Source: Gelatoporia subvermispora B (lineage: Eukaryota > Basidiomycota > Agaricomycetes > Polyporales > Gelatoporiaceae). From it: a stretch of 64,000 nucleotides of DNA. Positions 33,333 to 43,874 of this stretch are shown piece after piece. Under the pieces are notes generated by a model. That model made no database searches. It was not told the DNA's origin and was given only the letters and a program-made list of their open reading frames with translations. How positions within the stretch are numbered: the first letter of the stretch is position 1; each line of letters starts with the position of its first letter. Location of the stretch: positions 186,001 through 250,000 of the forward strand of contig KB445805.1 of the NCBI GenBank assembly GCA_000320605.2, in the 5' to 3' direction. The position numbers were made by a program, and so were the translations under genes.

Positions 33333-36300
33333 CTATGGACTGTCCCTCTTCGCCGCCTGGCGCAAGACGGTCCGCGCCAGCTCAATGTATTCCGCAGCTA
33401 CCACGGGGTTCTTGCCTTCCGCCTCTGTGATCTTCTCCCAGTGGCTCAAGTCACCCTCGACCAGTGTCCACGCTTCTTCTTCTGTGTGCTCTTCCACCCA
33501 GCGCACGTATTCCGCCTCCGCCCATCCGTGCAACGAGTGGGGCAGCGGTATTGGTGAACGTACCAGGATGTGGTGCAGTACGATGAGCGGCGGGAGACCC
33601 GCCGTGTACCTGGACGATACAAGCATCGAGTTCTCAAGGAACAGCAGTTGCCTATAACCACCACCATGAGAAACCGTGCACTGTATAGGAAAGAAGAATA
33701 CTTGCCGCATGGCGCGCAGCGCGCGGTATTCGTCCCCAACGCTCTCCCAGTCCGCGCCACGCTTGCCCTGACCTTTGTCCGACATGAACGCACCCAGCCC
33801 GAATTCGAGTTCGGTCATATCGCTCGTGAGCTGCAGCTTGCCACTCTCACCAAGCGGCTTCGCAATCGATGCGTGCAGGACCCACGTCTTGATCACGAAC
33901 TGCACCAGCGGGATCACCCTGTATCACACCCATTAGCTTCCGAGGCTCCCGAGGAGAACACCGAGTGGTAAAGCGTACCACTGCCGATGCATCTCGGTCA
34001 CATTGAACTGGCTGAGCACCTCCGTCTTGACAAATGCGAGCTTGTCGACAAGGTCTTTCATGTACGGACTCGGCCCGCCGCCCACAGCGGACATCGGGTC
34101 AAACGCATCACCGCTGAACTCCATCCGGTGCAGCTTCGCGGTGATGGCGGCGAGCTCACGCCGGATCGCCGCCAGCAGCGGGTCGACGATCCGTTCGAAC
34201 ACGCGGCGCATGTTCTAAGTGCAAATTAGCTGCTGCTCAGGCAATGCGCAGACTGATGACTTACCGTGACACTGGGCTTCAGCGTCGCGTAAACTGCTTC
34301 GGGGTACTCTTCCTGCAGCTTCTCGAGGCGCGCCCAGCAGTGGTACAGGCACGTCGCGAGCTGCCCATTTACAACCTGCTGAGGCGTCGCCACCGGCCCG
34401 ATGAGTGACACAGCTGTCCGTTCTCTAGTAATCTGTCAAGCCGCTAAGCTGTCAGCAGCTGCGAGTCCCTCGGAGGCACTCAGACATACCATGCCATCTG
34501 CTCGCTGCAAGAACATGTCCAGGCTCGATGCAGCATACCGTGCGACGGAGCGTACAAGCAAGGGGTCGAACTTCGCCGAGTCTAGCTCGTTGGCGACCGT
34601 GCGCGCTATGTTCATGCCCTCAGACATCCCCGGGGGCACGCGAGCGCCGCCCGCGAACGCCTGGCCGATGGCCTCATTGAGCTTGTTTGAAGAGCGCGAG
34701 AGGTAGAGAGACTCGAAATGAGAGAGTGATCGCAGAACGAGTACTGTCTCTGGGCTGTAAAGTAACACAGTCAGATGGGACACAGGTGGTACTTTTCACG
34801 GAGACGTGCCTCTGTTGAGCTTGGGTATAGATTGTGTCGGTCTCTACGGAAATCTTGGCGAAGAACGACTGGAAAAGACGCAGTAAGCGGGGATATCCTG
34901 TGCTCAGCGTCTGTTGTAGGAATGAGGAACCTGTGAGGCAATCAGTTTTGCGAGATTGGATCCAGGGCTTGGTAAGACTTGCCCTTCGCCGCGTCCCGAG
35001 ACTGCTTTTCGAGGGATTGTCCTAGAGCTGTCCAAAAGATCGAGCTCGGCTTGTTCTCGAGGACCTGCACAAGAGCTCATTGATTGGGCGCCCCTATACT
35101 GTTTAAGACAAAAATGGGACCGCACCTTCATTGCTTCATCAAGGAAGACAACCTGGGTGACGGGATCTCTCTTCAGTTTCAGTACTTTCTCCAGCGTGTA
35201 GACCTGATGAGGCGTTAAGTGGCTAGACAGCAAAGGAAAATGAAGCAACCCACCTTGATGCAGCAGTCTGCCATCTCTTCAATCAAGCTCTCTAGACTGC
35301 TCCATAGCGCTGCGGTCCATTGCGGCGCCGTCACACTGGTTGGCTCTGTGCGTACACGAGACTTATACAGCAAGCTTTGCGGCGCAGAGCTTGTATCTGT
35401 GGAATCAGTGAGCAAATATATTGGAGCTGGGATTAGTGGAGCACACCTTTGGATAGGATTTCCTTCGAGAGACGGGTGAGGTCAAAAGCAGATCGTATCC
35501 GCCCCTCTACGGCATCAGATAGATCTGAGACAAGGTTCTGGACGAGATTTGGAAGGAGACGCAGGTTGTGGGCGGTTTGCAAAGACGAAGCTAGCAGAGA
35601 CTGATTCTGCAATAAGAAAGTCACGTTAAACCGGTAACTCTTCACAGCACTGCAATAATGAGACGTACCAGCGTAGCGAGACCAGTGATGACCATGGCCT
35701 CCATGTCTGTCGTCACACGTGTTCGGGCGGCGTCAATATAAGGGAGCTGTACCGCCACGGCTTTCACAGACGTGAGTGGTACACTGTCCTCGCTGTTTTC
35801 CTCCTGGTTTGCGGGGTCAAGCAATGCAGCTATACCAGAGACAAGTGGTCAGAATCAACATAGATTACTTAGACTTGAAACTCACTCAGCTCAGTAATAG
35901 TCAAGGCCGCTTTCGATATCGCTCGCTCCTTCTCATCCTCTATGTCCGCGCTGGCAGTGCCATCTACGGGCGGGGAGCGCACATTCTGCTTCTCCGACCC
36001 TGCCTTCGCCTTGCCTTCGTCTGCACCAGTATCGCCTTTACTCATCTCAGCGAGTTGCAGCTCGAGCCTCCGTGTGAGGATGACAAACCGGGACGTGCGC
36101 CGGAGAACATCTGAGGCTTGGCGCAAGCGGTCGAGTTTGTTCACGTTGCTCTGTAGGGCTTGGTACGGGACGCGAATCTTCAGGCGTAGTCTGACTCAGT
36201 CAGACTCGAAGTATGCAGGAAAATAAGTGACACACTTGTCCAAGGTCGAGTCGAGCTCGTTCAAGCCGTTGCTGACGGAAGACAGCGAACCCTCCAAGTC

Positions 36301-36701
36301 GGTCACTCCTGCTGCTTGCGTCAACAGGTCTTCATGGTGTGTTGTTACCTAGATGAACAGGCGTGGCTGTTAGAAATAAGGTATAGGAAGTCTGAGATGA
36401 AACACACTGACCACGTTCTTGAGCTGCTTCTCAACATCCTCGATATTGAACGTCAACTTCGAGACGGCTACCGAGATGTCTTCGGTTGGTGGTGCGAGGT
36501 TGGAAGCCTTCCCGGATTTTGTCTTCCCTGGTTGAGGGGGATATGTGTCGCCAGCTAGGACTGCGTTTGCATACTCGTTCGGGTCAAAATCTGGATCTGC
36601 GAAGACAGCATAATCTATCCCAAGTCGAGATGAGGACTAGTTCCATGGCCAGATCTTTGAGACAGACCGGACATTCCGATAGGATCTCATATACTCTTCA
36701 T
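33333..36701 (-). CDS. COG5: Conserved oligomeric Golgi complex subunit 5 (COG5)
   Basis: A multi-exon gene. A likely start at 36701 places MK in a 7-nt coding exon joined to YAVFADPDFDPNEYANAVLA (acceptor GGGATAG near 36627); this first junction is uncertain. Conserved blocks follow: LTFNIEDVEKQLKNVVTTHH, LSSVSNGLNELDSTLDK, LRLKIRVPYQALQSNVNKLD, ASDVLRRTSRFVILTRRLEL, ALWSSLESLIEEMADCCIKV, YTLEKVLKLKRDPVTQVVFL, HFESLYLSRSSNKLNEAIGQ and VLHASIAKPLGESGKLQLTS, ending at 33333. These match the Golgi transport complex subunit 5 family. COG5 belongs to lobe B of the COG tether, which acts in retrograde vesicle traffic within the Golgi. An acidic, Gly/Lys-rich insertion sits near 35940-36040. Confidence 0.9.
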
Positions 36702-37395
36702 TCAGATTTCTGGGGAGATGTCGCGTTCCAAGGAGCAGAAGTCGTTTGTGAACTTCGTAGACAGGTCGCCGTGTCTCGACACTCGTCTCGCCCACAGTAT
36801 AGGCGCCCATGCAGTCGTAGCACATGCCAGGTATGGATATCAGGGCCACGTGTTTGACACGTGCCTCAAGAGGCCTCAAGCGCATGGCATGAACGCGATC
36901 GGCGAGATCGACTTGGGGAGCTTGTCTTCCCTCCGCCACCAATACACCTCTCGCCGAAAGGTCTAAATCCGTATCCACGATGTTATCATGTTTGCATGTC
37001 TGGAAGGACGCTCACCCGGGTGTTGTCCGTTTTATGCATTTCCATGACGCGAGGCCCAGGCGCCCGCTGTACTCCACGCAACGCGCAATTCGCGCGTTCA
37101 GCTCCAGAAGCTGCGTATCCCAGCGGAACACGCCATGTCTTTCACTAGATCAAGCCTAGCAATGAGAGTGTCTTACCTGATAGTTCGAACAATATGCATG
37201 TGGAGCACCCCACGCAGCAACCGTGCACAAGAATCTCCACTCTTCTATCTGCACATCACCGGCCTGACGTCAACGTTCTGGTTCAATATACGATCTTAGG
37301 TTAACACAAGTAGCAGACTATCCCATCGCGTGTACCATCTGCACGCCACCACTTGAGCCTCGCCTTTATCGAACAACCAACATTCTGAAGCACCA
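36702..37395. other. Divergent promoter region
   Basis: 694 bp between the starts of COG5 (minus) and the glycine-rich gene (plus). A longer 5' exon of COG5 could lie here; I see no convincing one. Confidence 0.4.
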
Positions 37396-39429
37396 ATGTC
37401 GCTCGGCCACTATCAGACAGCTGGGTCCAACTGGGGGACATCGAAGGTATGTCGCCTTGTAGATCCTGTTAAGAAGCCAGATGCAAAACTGACATTGTCA
37501 GTATCAATTTGGACCACCTCCCGCACCTGCGTTTGAACCAGAGGAAGAATGTCAGTCACTGAACCCATCGCTCTCGCTCACTCCTTGTCTTGACATCACA
37601 AAATGCAACAGGGGGTGGACGTGAATTCTTTCTCGCCCATGCCATCAACGGAGATCCGTGCGTAGTTCAGAACCACGTCGATGCGTACTGTGTGTAAGAC
37701 GACTTTGTACAGCGAGATGTACCAGTCTGTTGCAGGCCGTGCCTTGGAGTACGCGAATGCAGGTCCGGCAGTGGGCTTAGGTGAAGCGAGATATTGGCAT
37801 CGTCAGATATACGCCGGACTTGTGAGATCGCCATCGATCTATGCTCCGTGCTTTATCAACTCATATCTGCTGTCTCAGGTCAGCCTCGGGGGTCTGCTCC
37901 CCTCCGATATTGGTGCAGCTGCCGCCTACGAAGCCTACCGAATGTGGAAGTACAACCGTTCAATGTTCGCGCCATTCGACGGGAGCGCGGAACGCCTCAG
38001 AGAAGCTCTAGTTGCGCTATCGGTCGCAGAAGGTTTGTCCATCCCTGCACTATATGACACTAGTCTAAAGCGGAGCCGAATTAATACAGCGAATCGCCTC
38101 TGGCAGTATTCGGGGCGCGCAGTTGACAGGTACGGCCTGCGTGCGGCGTCAGAAGCCGCAGCGGTCACCGGTGCACGTTTCGCGAACTATGTGCGTCATC
38201 GAAGCGACCCATGTCCTACGGCAGAAACAAAGCTAACGTACCATTGTCAGTACCTCGAACGCCGCAATGGAAAGGCGAGGATGGCAGGCGGGGGTATGAT
38301 GCCCGGTGGAGGCATGTACCCTGGCGGCATGTCCGGCGGCACAGGTATGCCTGGCTACGGCGGCATGATGGGACAAGGCGGCATGATGGGACAAGGCGGC
38401 ATGATGGGACAAGGCGGCATGGCGGGACCAGGCGTCATGCCAGGAGCCGGGATGGGCGCAGGAGCAGGGATGATGTCGGGCAGCGGCTTCATGCCGGGCG
38501 TCGGCGGAATCGCGCCCGGTGCTGAATCAGCGCTGAGTGACGACGATGACGATGACGACGAGGACTACCCGCCCATCCGCGGCCGCGGTCGCCGGTTCTC
38601 GAGCGTGGCTCCTGGTGCGATGGCGGGCGGTCTTGGTGGAAGCCCGAGTATGGCGGGCATAGGTGCAGGGATGGGAGCTGGCGCAGGAATGGGAGCCGGC
38701 GCAGGGATGGGAGGGCCATATGGTGCGGGTGCAATGGGCGGTGCGGGCGCGATGGGCGGTGCGGGCGCGATGGGTGGTGCGTACGGTACGGGTGGTGCGT
38801 ACGGTACGGGTGGTGCGTATGGCGGAGGCATGCCAGGAGCTGCTGGGGGCGGGCAGTACGTTGCAGCAGGTGCCGGCTCGGGTGGGTTCGGTGGGGCGTA
38901 TGGCGCGGGAGGCGTAGGCGGACCATATGGTGGGGCGGGCGTCGGTATGGGGAACGGCATATCTCCTAGCCCGTACGCTGGCGCCGGCACAGTACCCAGC
39001 CCAGGAATCGCAGCAACCACGCCCCAGCCAGTAGCAGCTGGCATCGCGACTCCCCCGCGCCCTATCGTCATTCAGCCGCAATCGATGTCTCAGCCTGGCC
39101 TATATCCCCAAATGCAAGCCACCAACGCTGGCACACAACTCATGCCTCCAAACGCTGGAGGGTACGGGATGGGTGCGTACAACTCGACGTACGGCGGCGC
39201 TGCTTATGGCACGGGACAAGGAGGGGCCGGCTATGGTGCTGGTCTTGGAGGCTATGGTGGAGGTGCAGCGGGTAATGCTGGAATGGTCCCGGGAGGGCAG
39301 TATGCAGGGACAATGGCGAATGGGACGCAGATTCCTCCGGGCTCTACGATCGTCATCGAGCGGCCAAGTCGCCGACACCGTCATCATCGTTCGAGGAGTG
39401 TGGATGCATACGGAGGCAGATATCGATGA
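37396..39429 (+). CDS. Gly/Met-repeat protein with conserved N-terminal domain, function unknown
   Basis: The start at 37396 gives MSLGHYQTAGSNWGTSK, then after an intron YQFGPPPAPAFEPEEE and, after another, WGGREFFLAHAINGDPC, joined to LYSEMYQSVAGRALEYANAG. A folded N-terminal domain follows (LGEARYWHRQIYAG; YEAYRMWKYNRSMFAPFDGS), with an intron ending ATACAG before ANRLWQYSGRAVDRYG. From about 38281 the protein is low-complexity: repeats of GGMMGQ, GMGAGA, GAMGGA and AYGTGG, an acidic run DDDDDDDEDYPP, and a basic His/Arg-rich tail (RPSRRHRHHRSRSVDAYGGR). The codons at the repeats are nearly identical, so the array is young and probably variable in length. The composition suggests an extended or phase-separating protein. 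I cannot name it; the internal splice near 38200-38250 is uncertain. Confidence 0.7.
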
Positions 39430-39670
39430 CAAGATCACGTCAAAATGGTATGACGACACCGCGCATCGTGCGTAAATTGTCATCGATGATGTTACCGCTC
39501 GTGGAATTTTGCTCGGTCTCTAAAGGACTCAAGTAATGTGGTATTTCGAGATTGTGTACATCTGTATAAACTGGGAAATAGTCCGAGAATCGACTGCATA
39601 AGGGTAGAACTGACTGGGACTAAAGGCAACGAGACATTTGAGAATACAGGTCAGAACCGACGTCATAGGC

Positions 39671-39775
39671 TCATTCGGGGAATTCAATATTCAATGACAT
39701 CAAAAGGTTTATCCCTTCCGTCCTGAACGTGTCATCCTCTACTGTCAAGGAGGAGCTATTCTGAATGTTGAGCTG
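39671..39775 (-). pseudogene. C-terminal remnant of an esterase-like gene
   Basis: Read on the minus strand, 34 codons plus stop match the last exon of the complete paralogues: QLNIQNSSSLTVEDDTFRTE then GINLLMSLNIEFPE and a stop. Upstream sequence on this strand does not continue the gene, so only the end survives. It is about 80 percent identical by eye to the corresponding parts of the genes at 14007 and 49313. Confidence 0.85.
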
Positions 39776-41517
39776 GCATCACGAATGATTCGGCTAGCTC
39801 GAGCAGCAAGAATGCGGCAGGAAAGGCACAATCTGACAACAAGAGTGGAGTGAAGTCGAGTGAGAGACTTGGACGGGGTAAGATGGTACTCGGCACGAGA
39901 GTCGATCAACGTTGATCAACGATCACAGGTGAAGCGACATAGGGTTAAGCCTCTCCACATGGTCTCGTCGGAATCAATAGATACTAGCCAAGAACATGAT
40001 ACATCATGCCTCAGCAAGATTTGCTTGATAATTCGAATGTACGACACTGACCAGCAGGTGATAGGCGGGGGAAAGTAGATACGGCACGTAGCAGTGAGCA
40101 TGCGCTTCCCATGCTGGAATTGCAGCACTTCTACGCATTCAAGAACATGATGAGAACACTGCTAACTGTGGCCGCGACTAGACTTGTTTCTTCTGGACGT
40201 TGGCGCTCGGGAACTTGTCGAGGCTCAAGAGAGCGCATGGCATGCGGATGTGTGCTCGCAGACGTACCTCCGATGGGATGTTCGATGCTACGTGTCACAA
40301 TGATGGATATGAACGCAGAGTGCATGCTCTTAATCCATCTGTCGCTATAGAGTTACCCTCCATAAATCCTAGAGCGTATAGCGAGGCTGATTATGTGATT
40401 TAGCACGTGAGGTTCCTCTCCGGGCATGTTCGACTAGCTTCATATGGGGCGGTGTGTGAGGGAGGATAACTCTATAGGACGGCTGGCGTATATCATCAGC
40501 GCCCGAAGGGCGCTCGTGTTTCCGCGCAGGAGAACCCAGAGCATGGATGTGATTCAGTTTCGATTTCGCATCGCAGTACTGAGCACTGTGCATGGCATGT
40601 TTAAGCATTGTATCGCGACGTCATTTTCACGCGTTCAATTCGAGTCTCAAAGCCTCGCAACCTATCGCGTGTAGTAACCGGCCCTTCGGGCGCTAATAAT
40701 ATACGCCAGCCGTCCTATAGAGTTATCCTCCACTTGCTCACCGTCCGATTTAAGGAAACATGTAGACGCCGTAGTACTGAAATCAGGTCAACCGCTAACC
40801 ATGTAGCCTCGCAGACAGCTCTCGGCTTGGAGCGAGAACTCTATAGCGACGACTGGTTCAAGAGCCTGGCACAATCCGACCATCGTTGTCCCAACTCATC
40901 CGGTCGCATCTGTGGTTGGAATCGCCACTGTTTCTTCATTCCACTCTTGCTTATTTTCTGCTTGCGTGAATTATTACACCGTTCTTTGCAAGTTCGCCGT
41001 ATCCTTCGTACAAAGGTGGTGCAGCGGGTTATGCCCGAAGCTTCGGGCGCTACATTATTGCATGCGGATTTTGTCGTCGCGCTCGCGGGAGGGGAGCGAA
41101 CATCGAACGAACTGCCGGATCCACCATTGGGATCGGGCGGGCGTAAATCGTAGAGCGTATACGGCGACGCAAGCAAGCAAACAAGCAGTCATTCGAAATC
41201 CTTAGTACTACGAATCAACCCTGGAGTCATGGCGTTACTGGACGACAGTACATATCTAAGACGCAGACACAGAACGTACCATCGAATGAATGGTCTTTAT
41301 AGCCTGCTATGGTGAAAACAAGAGAATAGAGCAAGCGCCTTCTTAGGCGCTGCTCAACGGATGGCCAAATTAGGGATCCAGCCATCTCATGCGGCAATAT
41401 TTGCGAGGAGAATGAGTCATTCTTGCAGGCTTATATACAGGACCACAGGTTTGGAGTTTACGAACTATCCGTTCTCTTGAATCACTACAATGCCGAAGTA
41501 TTACGAGCAGAGTCTCA
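39776..41517. other. Gene-poor repeat-containing region
   Basis: 1.7 kb with no recognised gene. It contains the palindromic repeat described at 40461-40731 and related sequence on both sides (40330-40400 reversed, 40790-40870 direct). A GCCCGAAGCTTCGGGC hairpin lies near 41034. Confidence 0.5.
40461..40731. repeat. Foldback / MITE-like element with 51-bp inverted ends
   Basis: The left end 40461-40511 (GGAGGATAACTCTATAGGAC...) is the reverse complement of 40681-40731 with about two mismatches. The inner ends carry the hairpin-forming GCGCCCGAAGGGC. No coding capacity. No clear target-site duplication at either side, so the exact ends and superfamily are unresolved. Confidence 0.75.
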
Positions 41518-42219
41518 TTACATAGCTTCATTGATTACCCACCACCTCGGTGGCATATCCTTGACAACCGGCGCCATAAACTCATGTAATTTCTTCATCT
41601 GCTCTGCTGTCGGCCGCAATGCGAATGACACTAGATCCGTTGTGCATACGTATAGCACATATGTCTTGAGCTCTGCGATTCCATTTGAGGCCTCAAATAC
41701 GAAGTTCTCGCTCCATCTTCGGTGAGTCTCCATGGCTTCTCTGTGAACAAGGGCCACGCGAACGCTGGCCATAATCCCAAGTTTCTTCAAATGGTCAAAG
41801 ACGTGACTGCCGTACTCGTAATGAAATTGACCATCCACTACGTCGTCGATCTTTTTCATTTGAAGCTGCGTGATGGCGAGTTGTTTGATTTGGTCCCATG
41901 TGACGGGATAGCCATAGATCTGAGCGTAGTGGACTCCCTCCCATGTGACGGGCTCGGGAAGATTCAGCTCAACAGGGAGCAAATCGCTCCTTACAACAAC
42001 AACTCCAGTAGGGTCGTGAGACATCTTAGTGTGTGTCTGCATCAATTACGATGAATATGGGATAGAGTCGCCACACTTTAGTTCATGTCGCACCTGTATC
42101 CTCGTACCTTCCGCCTCGGCCTTTGATAATGTAACGCCACCAAGGTCTGACTGCTGCTCGAGAGTGTTGCCGGAAAAGACATCCAGTTGCTGCAACCCTT
42201 GAATTATTTGCTCGGTCAT
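41518..42219 (-). CDS. Unrecognised protein, 214 residues
   Basis: Two exons: ATG 42219, exon 42219-42094, intron 42037-42093 (donor ATACAG|GTGCGA), exon 42036-41518. The protein reads MTEQIIQGLQQLDVFSGNTL..., continues SDLLPVELNLPEPVTWEGVH and YAQIYGYPVTWDQIKQLAIT, and ends WWVINEAM. No signal peptide, membrane segment or known motif is evident. The middle contains a Trp/Tyr-rich segment and the end is moderately charged. A TATA-like box (TATAAA, minus strand) lies at 42320-42325, about 100 nt upstream. It is transcribed away from the next orphan gene. I do not recognise the family; it may be lineage-specific. Confidence 0.6.
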
Positions 42220-42827
42220 CGGTGAATGTAGCAGAAATGGTCAGACTTCGATTTCGAACTGTGTAGATTTCTTTAATGGGGTATGATTCTGCTATTCCCA
42301 GATGCCAATGTGCAGAGCCTTTATACTACAGAGCTGTTAGAGGAGCGGCGGAAACTCAACGTTGATAGTGACGCCACGTGGCGTCGATGCTGAGTGGCAC
42401 TATCTAACTTACGGTTATGCGCAGACCGTGTGACGTCACCGGCACACAACCATCAACACCGATTCCTTCGGTCATCTAGACCGAATGATGTTACTAGGAA
42501 TGTACGGTCTTTGAGCGATAGGAAATGATCGGCTTTTATTGAGTAGCAACTGCCGTTGGGAGACGAAGCGGACATCAGCAGGAAACCAAGGCAACATTCA
42601 TCATATGATGGAAAGGCAGCCTCATTTGTGATGTTGTGAAACAGCACCTAGATAGGCAAACCTCTAAGTACGCCACGACCTGTCGGGACAGTTATAAGAG
42701 CTCATCCGAGTCTAGCATGTCCTCATCGACTGTCTTCGCTGTTCTCTATAGTAGGCCACCTAAATTATACCTTGCATTTCATTAGCACTCACTATTCAAT
42801 TTCAGATTGTGTCCAGAAAGCCATAAC
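42220..42827. other. Divergent promoter region of two orphan genes
   Basis: About 600 bp. TATA-like boxes face outward: 42320-42325 (minus) and TATAAG at 42693-42698 (plus). Confidence 0.4.
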
Positions 42828-43874
42828 ATGTCCTCGCAATCACAGCCAAGCAACTTGAGCTCTCCGTTCAAGGATATCAAGCGGACGGTTAAAGTTTCCC
42901 CTGGGTCGAAAGGGCCGCCGATTCCATCCTTCACCGCGTCAGAGAATCCCGACAGACCGCGGGACCCTGACCTGGAGCTTGTTATCTACATGTACAAGAG
43001 CATTGACAAGTACTACCGAGAACGGTCTCAAAAACCGAAAGAATTCTATGCATATCCACTGTGGGAATACATAATTCACCTAATCTCCCTGCCGTTGAAA
43101 GATGATAACCACAATATCATGGAAATGTCACAGCCTGCTCTCGATGTCTACATCCCCGCACACGAAAGCGGCACATTTATCAACGACCACAACTACTTCT
43201 CACCTGGGACAAAGCTAGGAGATTTTGTCCGATCTCCAGGCCCCCAACCGGAAACACCTGGTCTTGTGGATATGATCGAGGAGGATCATCATCTGTCTCC
43301 CAGTGCAGCTGAGTTTAGGAAGCTGGCAAACACCGTTATCAAGCTCTACGAAGCGCAAACGGCTGCCATTCCTGACTTTGGTCAGATTATAGGATATCGG
43401 AAGGATCCAAATGCGTCTGGTTTCGATACATCACGAATGTTGTTGCTATGCGAGGTCAAAGCAATGCCCGTGGAACACGAAGATCTCTTCGCCGTATTTA
43501 CGGGAGCGTTCGATCAGATTCGCGACCAGGCAAAGCACTTGTTCAACTCTCAGTGTAGGACCCTCAATAATGGGTCCGGTGACGTCGTTGTCGGAGCAGT
43601 CGTCGGTGTGGGACCATACTTGTCTTATAACGAGTTCAAGAAGAGCGATTTAATGAACGCCTATCCATCTCGGGACAGATTTCAGGACGAAAATTACGAA
43701 CTCCATCACCCACTTCAGACAGTGCATTGGCCGGCGCCTTGCCTCCGCCATATTTTCCGTCATCAGACGTTTATTCAAGCGGTCTCTGACGTCGGACTGT
43801 GCCCTGACATGGAGAACATCATGAGGGAAATTCGGACGTCCCTCCAGAGGAAAAACAGAGATCTATGGGAGTGA
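42828..43874 (+). CDS. Unrecognised intronless protein with a possible PD-(D/E)XK nuclease-like motif
   Basis: A single open frame of 348 residues from the ATG at 42828 (the frame is open slightly upstream but without ATG). The N-terminus is polar (MSSQSQPSNLSSPFKDIKRT), followed by a helical domain (VIYMYKSIDKYYRERSQKPK). Around residue 200 an acidic position in DTSRMLLLCEVKAMPVEHED is followed by EVK, the layout of the D...(E/Q)xK core of restriction-endonuclease-like folds. A hydrophobic strand VVVGAVVGVGPYLSYNEF comes later, and the end is basic (IREIRTSLQRKNRDLWE-like). No homologue is known to me. Function is not assigned; the nuclease-like reading rests only on the motif spacing. Confidence 0.65.
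   Translation: MSSQSQPSNLSSPFKDIKRTVKVSPGSKGPPIPSFTASENPDRPRDPDLELVIYMYKSIDKYYRERSQKPKEFYAYPLWEYIIHLISLPLKDDNHNIMEMSQPALDVYIPAHESGTFINDHNYFSPGTKLGDFVRSPGPQPETPGLVDMIEEDHHLSPSAAEFRKLANTVIKLYEAQTAAIPDFGQIIGYRKDPNASGFDTSRMLLLCEVKAMPVEHEDLFAVFTGAFDQIRDQAKHLFNSQCRTLNNGSGDVVVGAVVGVGPYLSYNEFKKSDLMNAYPSRDRFQDENYELHHPLQTVHWPAPCLRHIFRHQTFIQAVSDVGLCPDMENIMREIRTSLQRKNRDLWE

Noticed and set aside
38489..39081. Three long minus-strand open frames opposite the Gly/Met repeat gene
   Set aside because: Complement of codon-biased repeats; His/Arg/Pro composition is the mirror of the true frame.
42807..42827. Upstream start of the orphan gene at 42807
   Set aside because: The codon there is TTG; the first ATG in frame is 42828.
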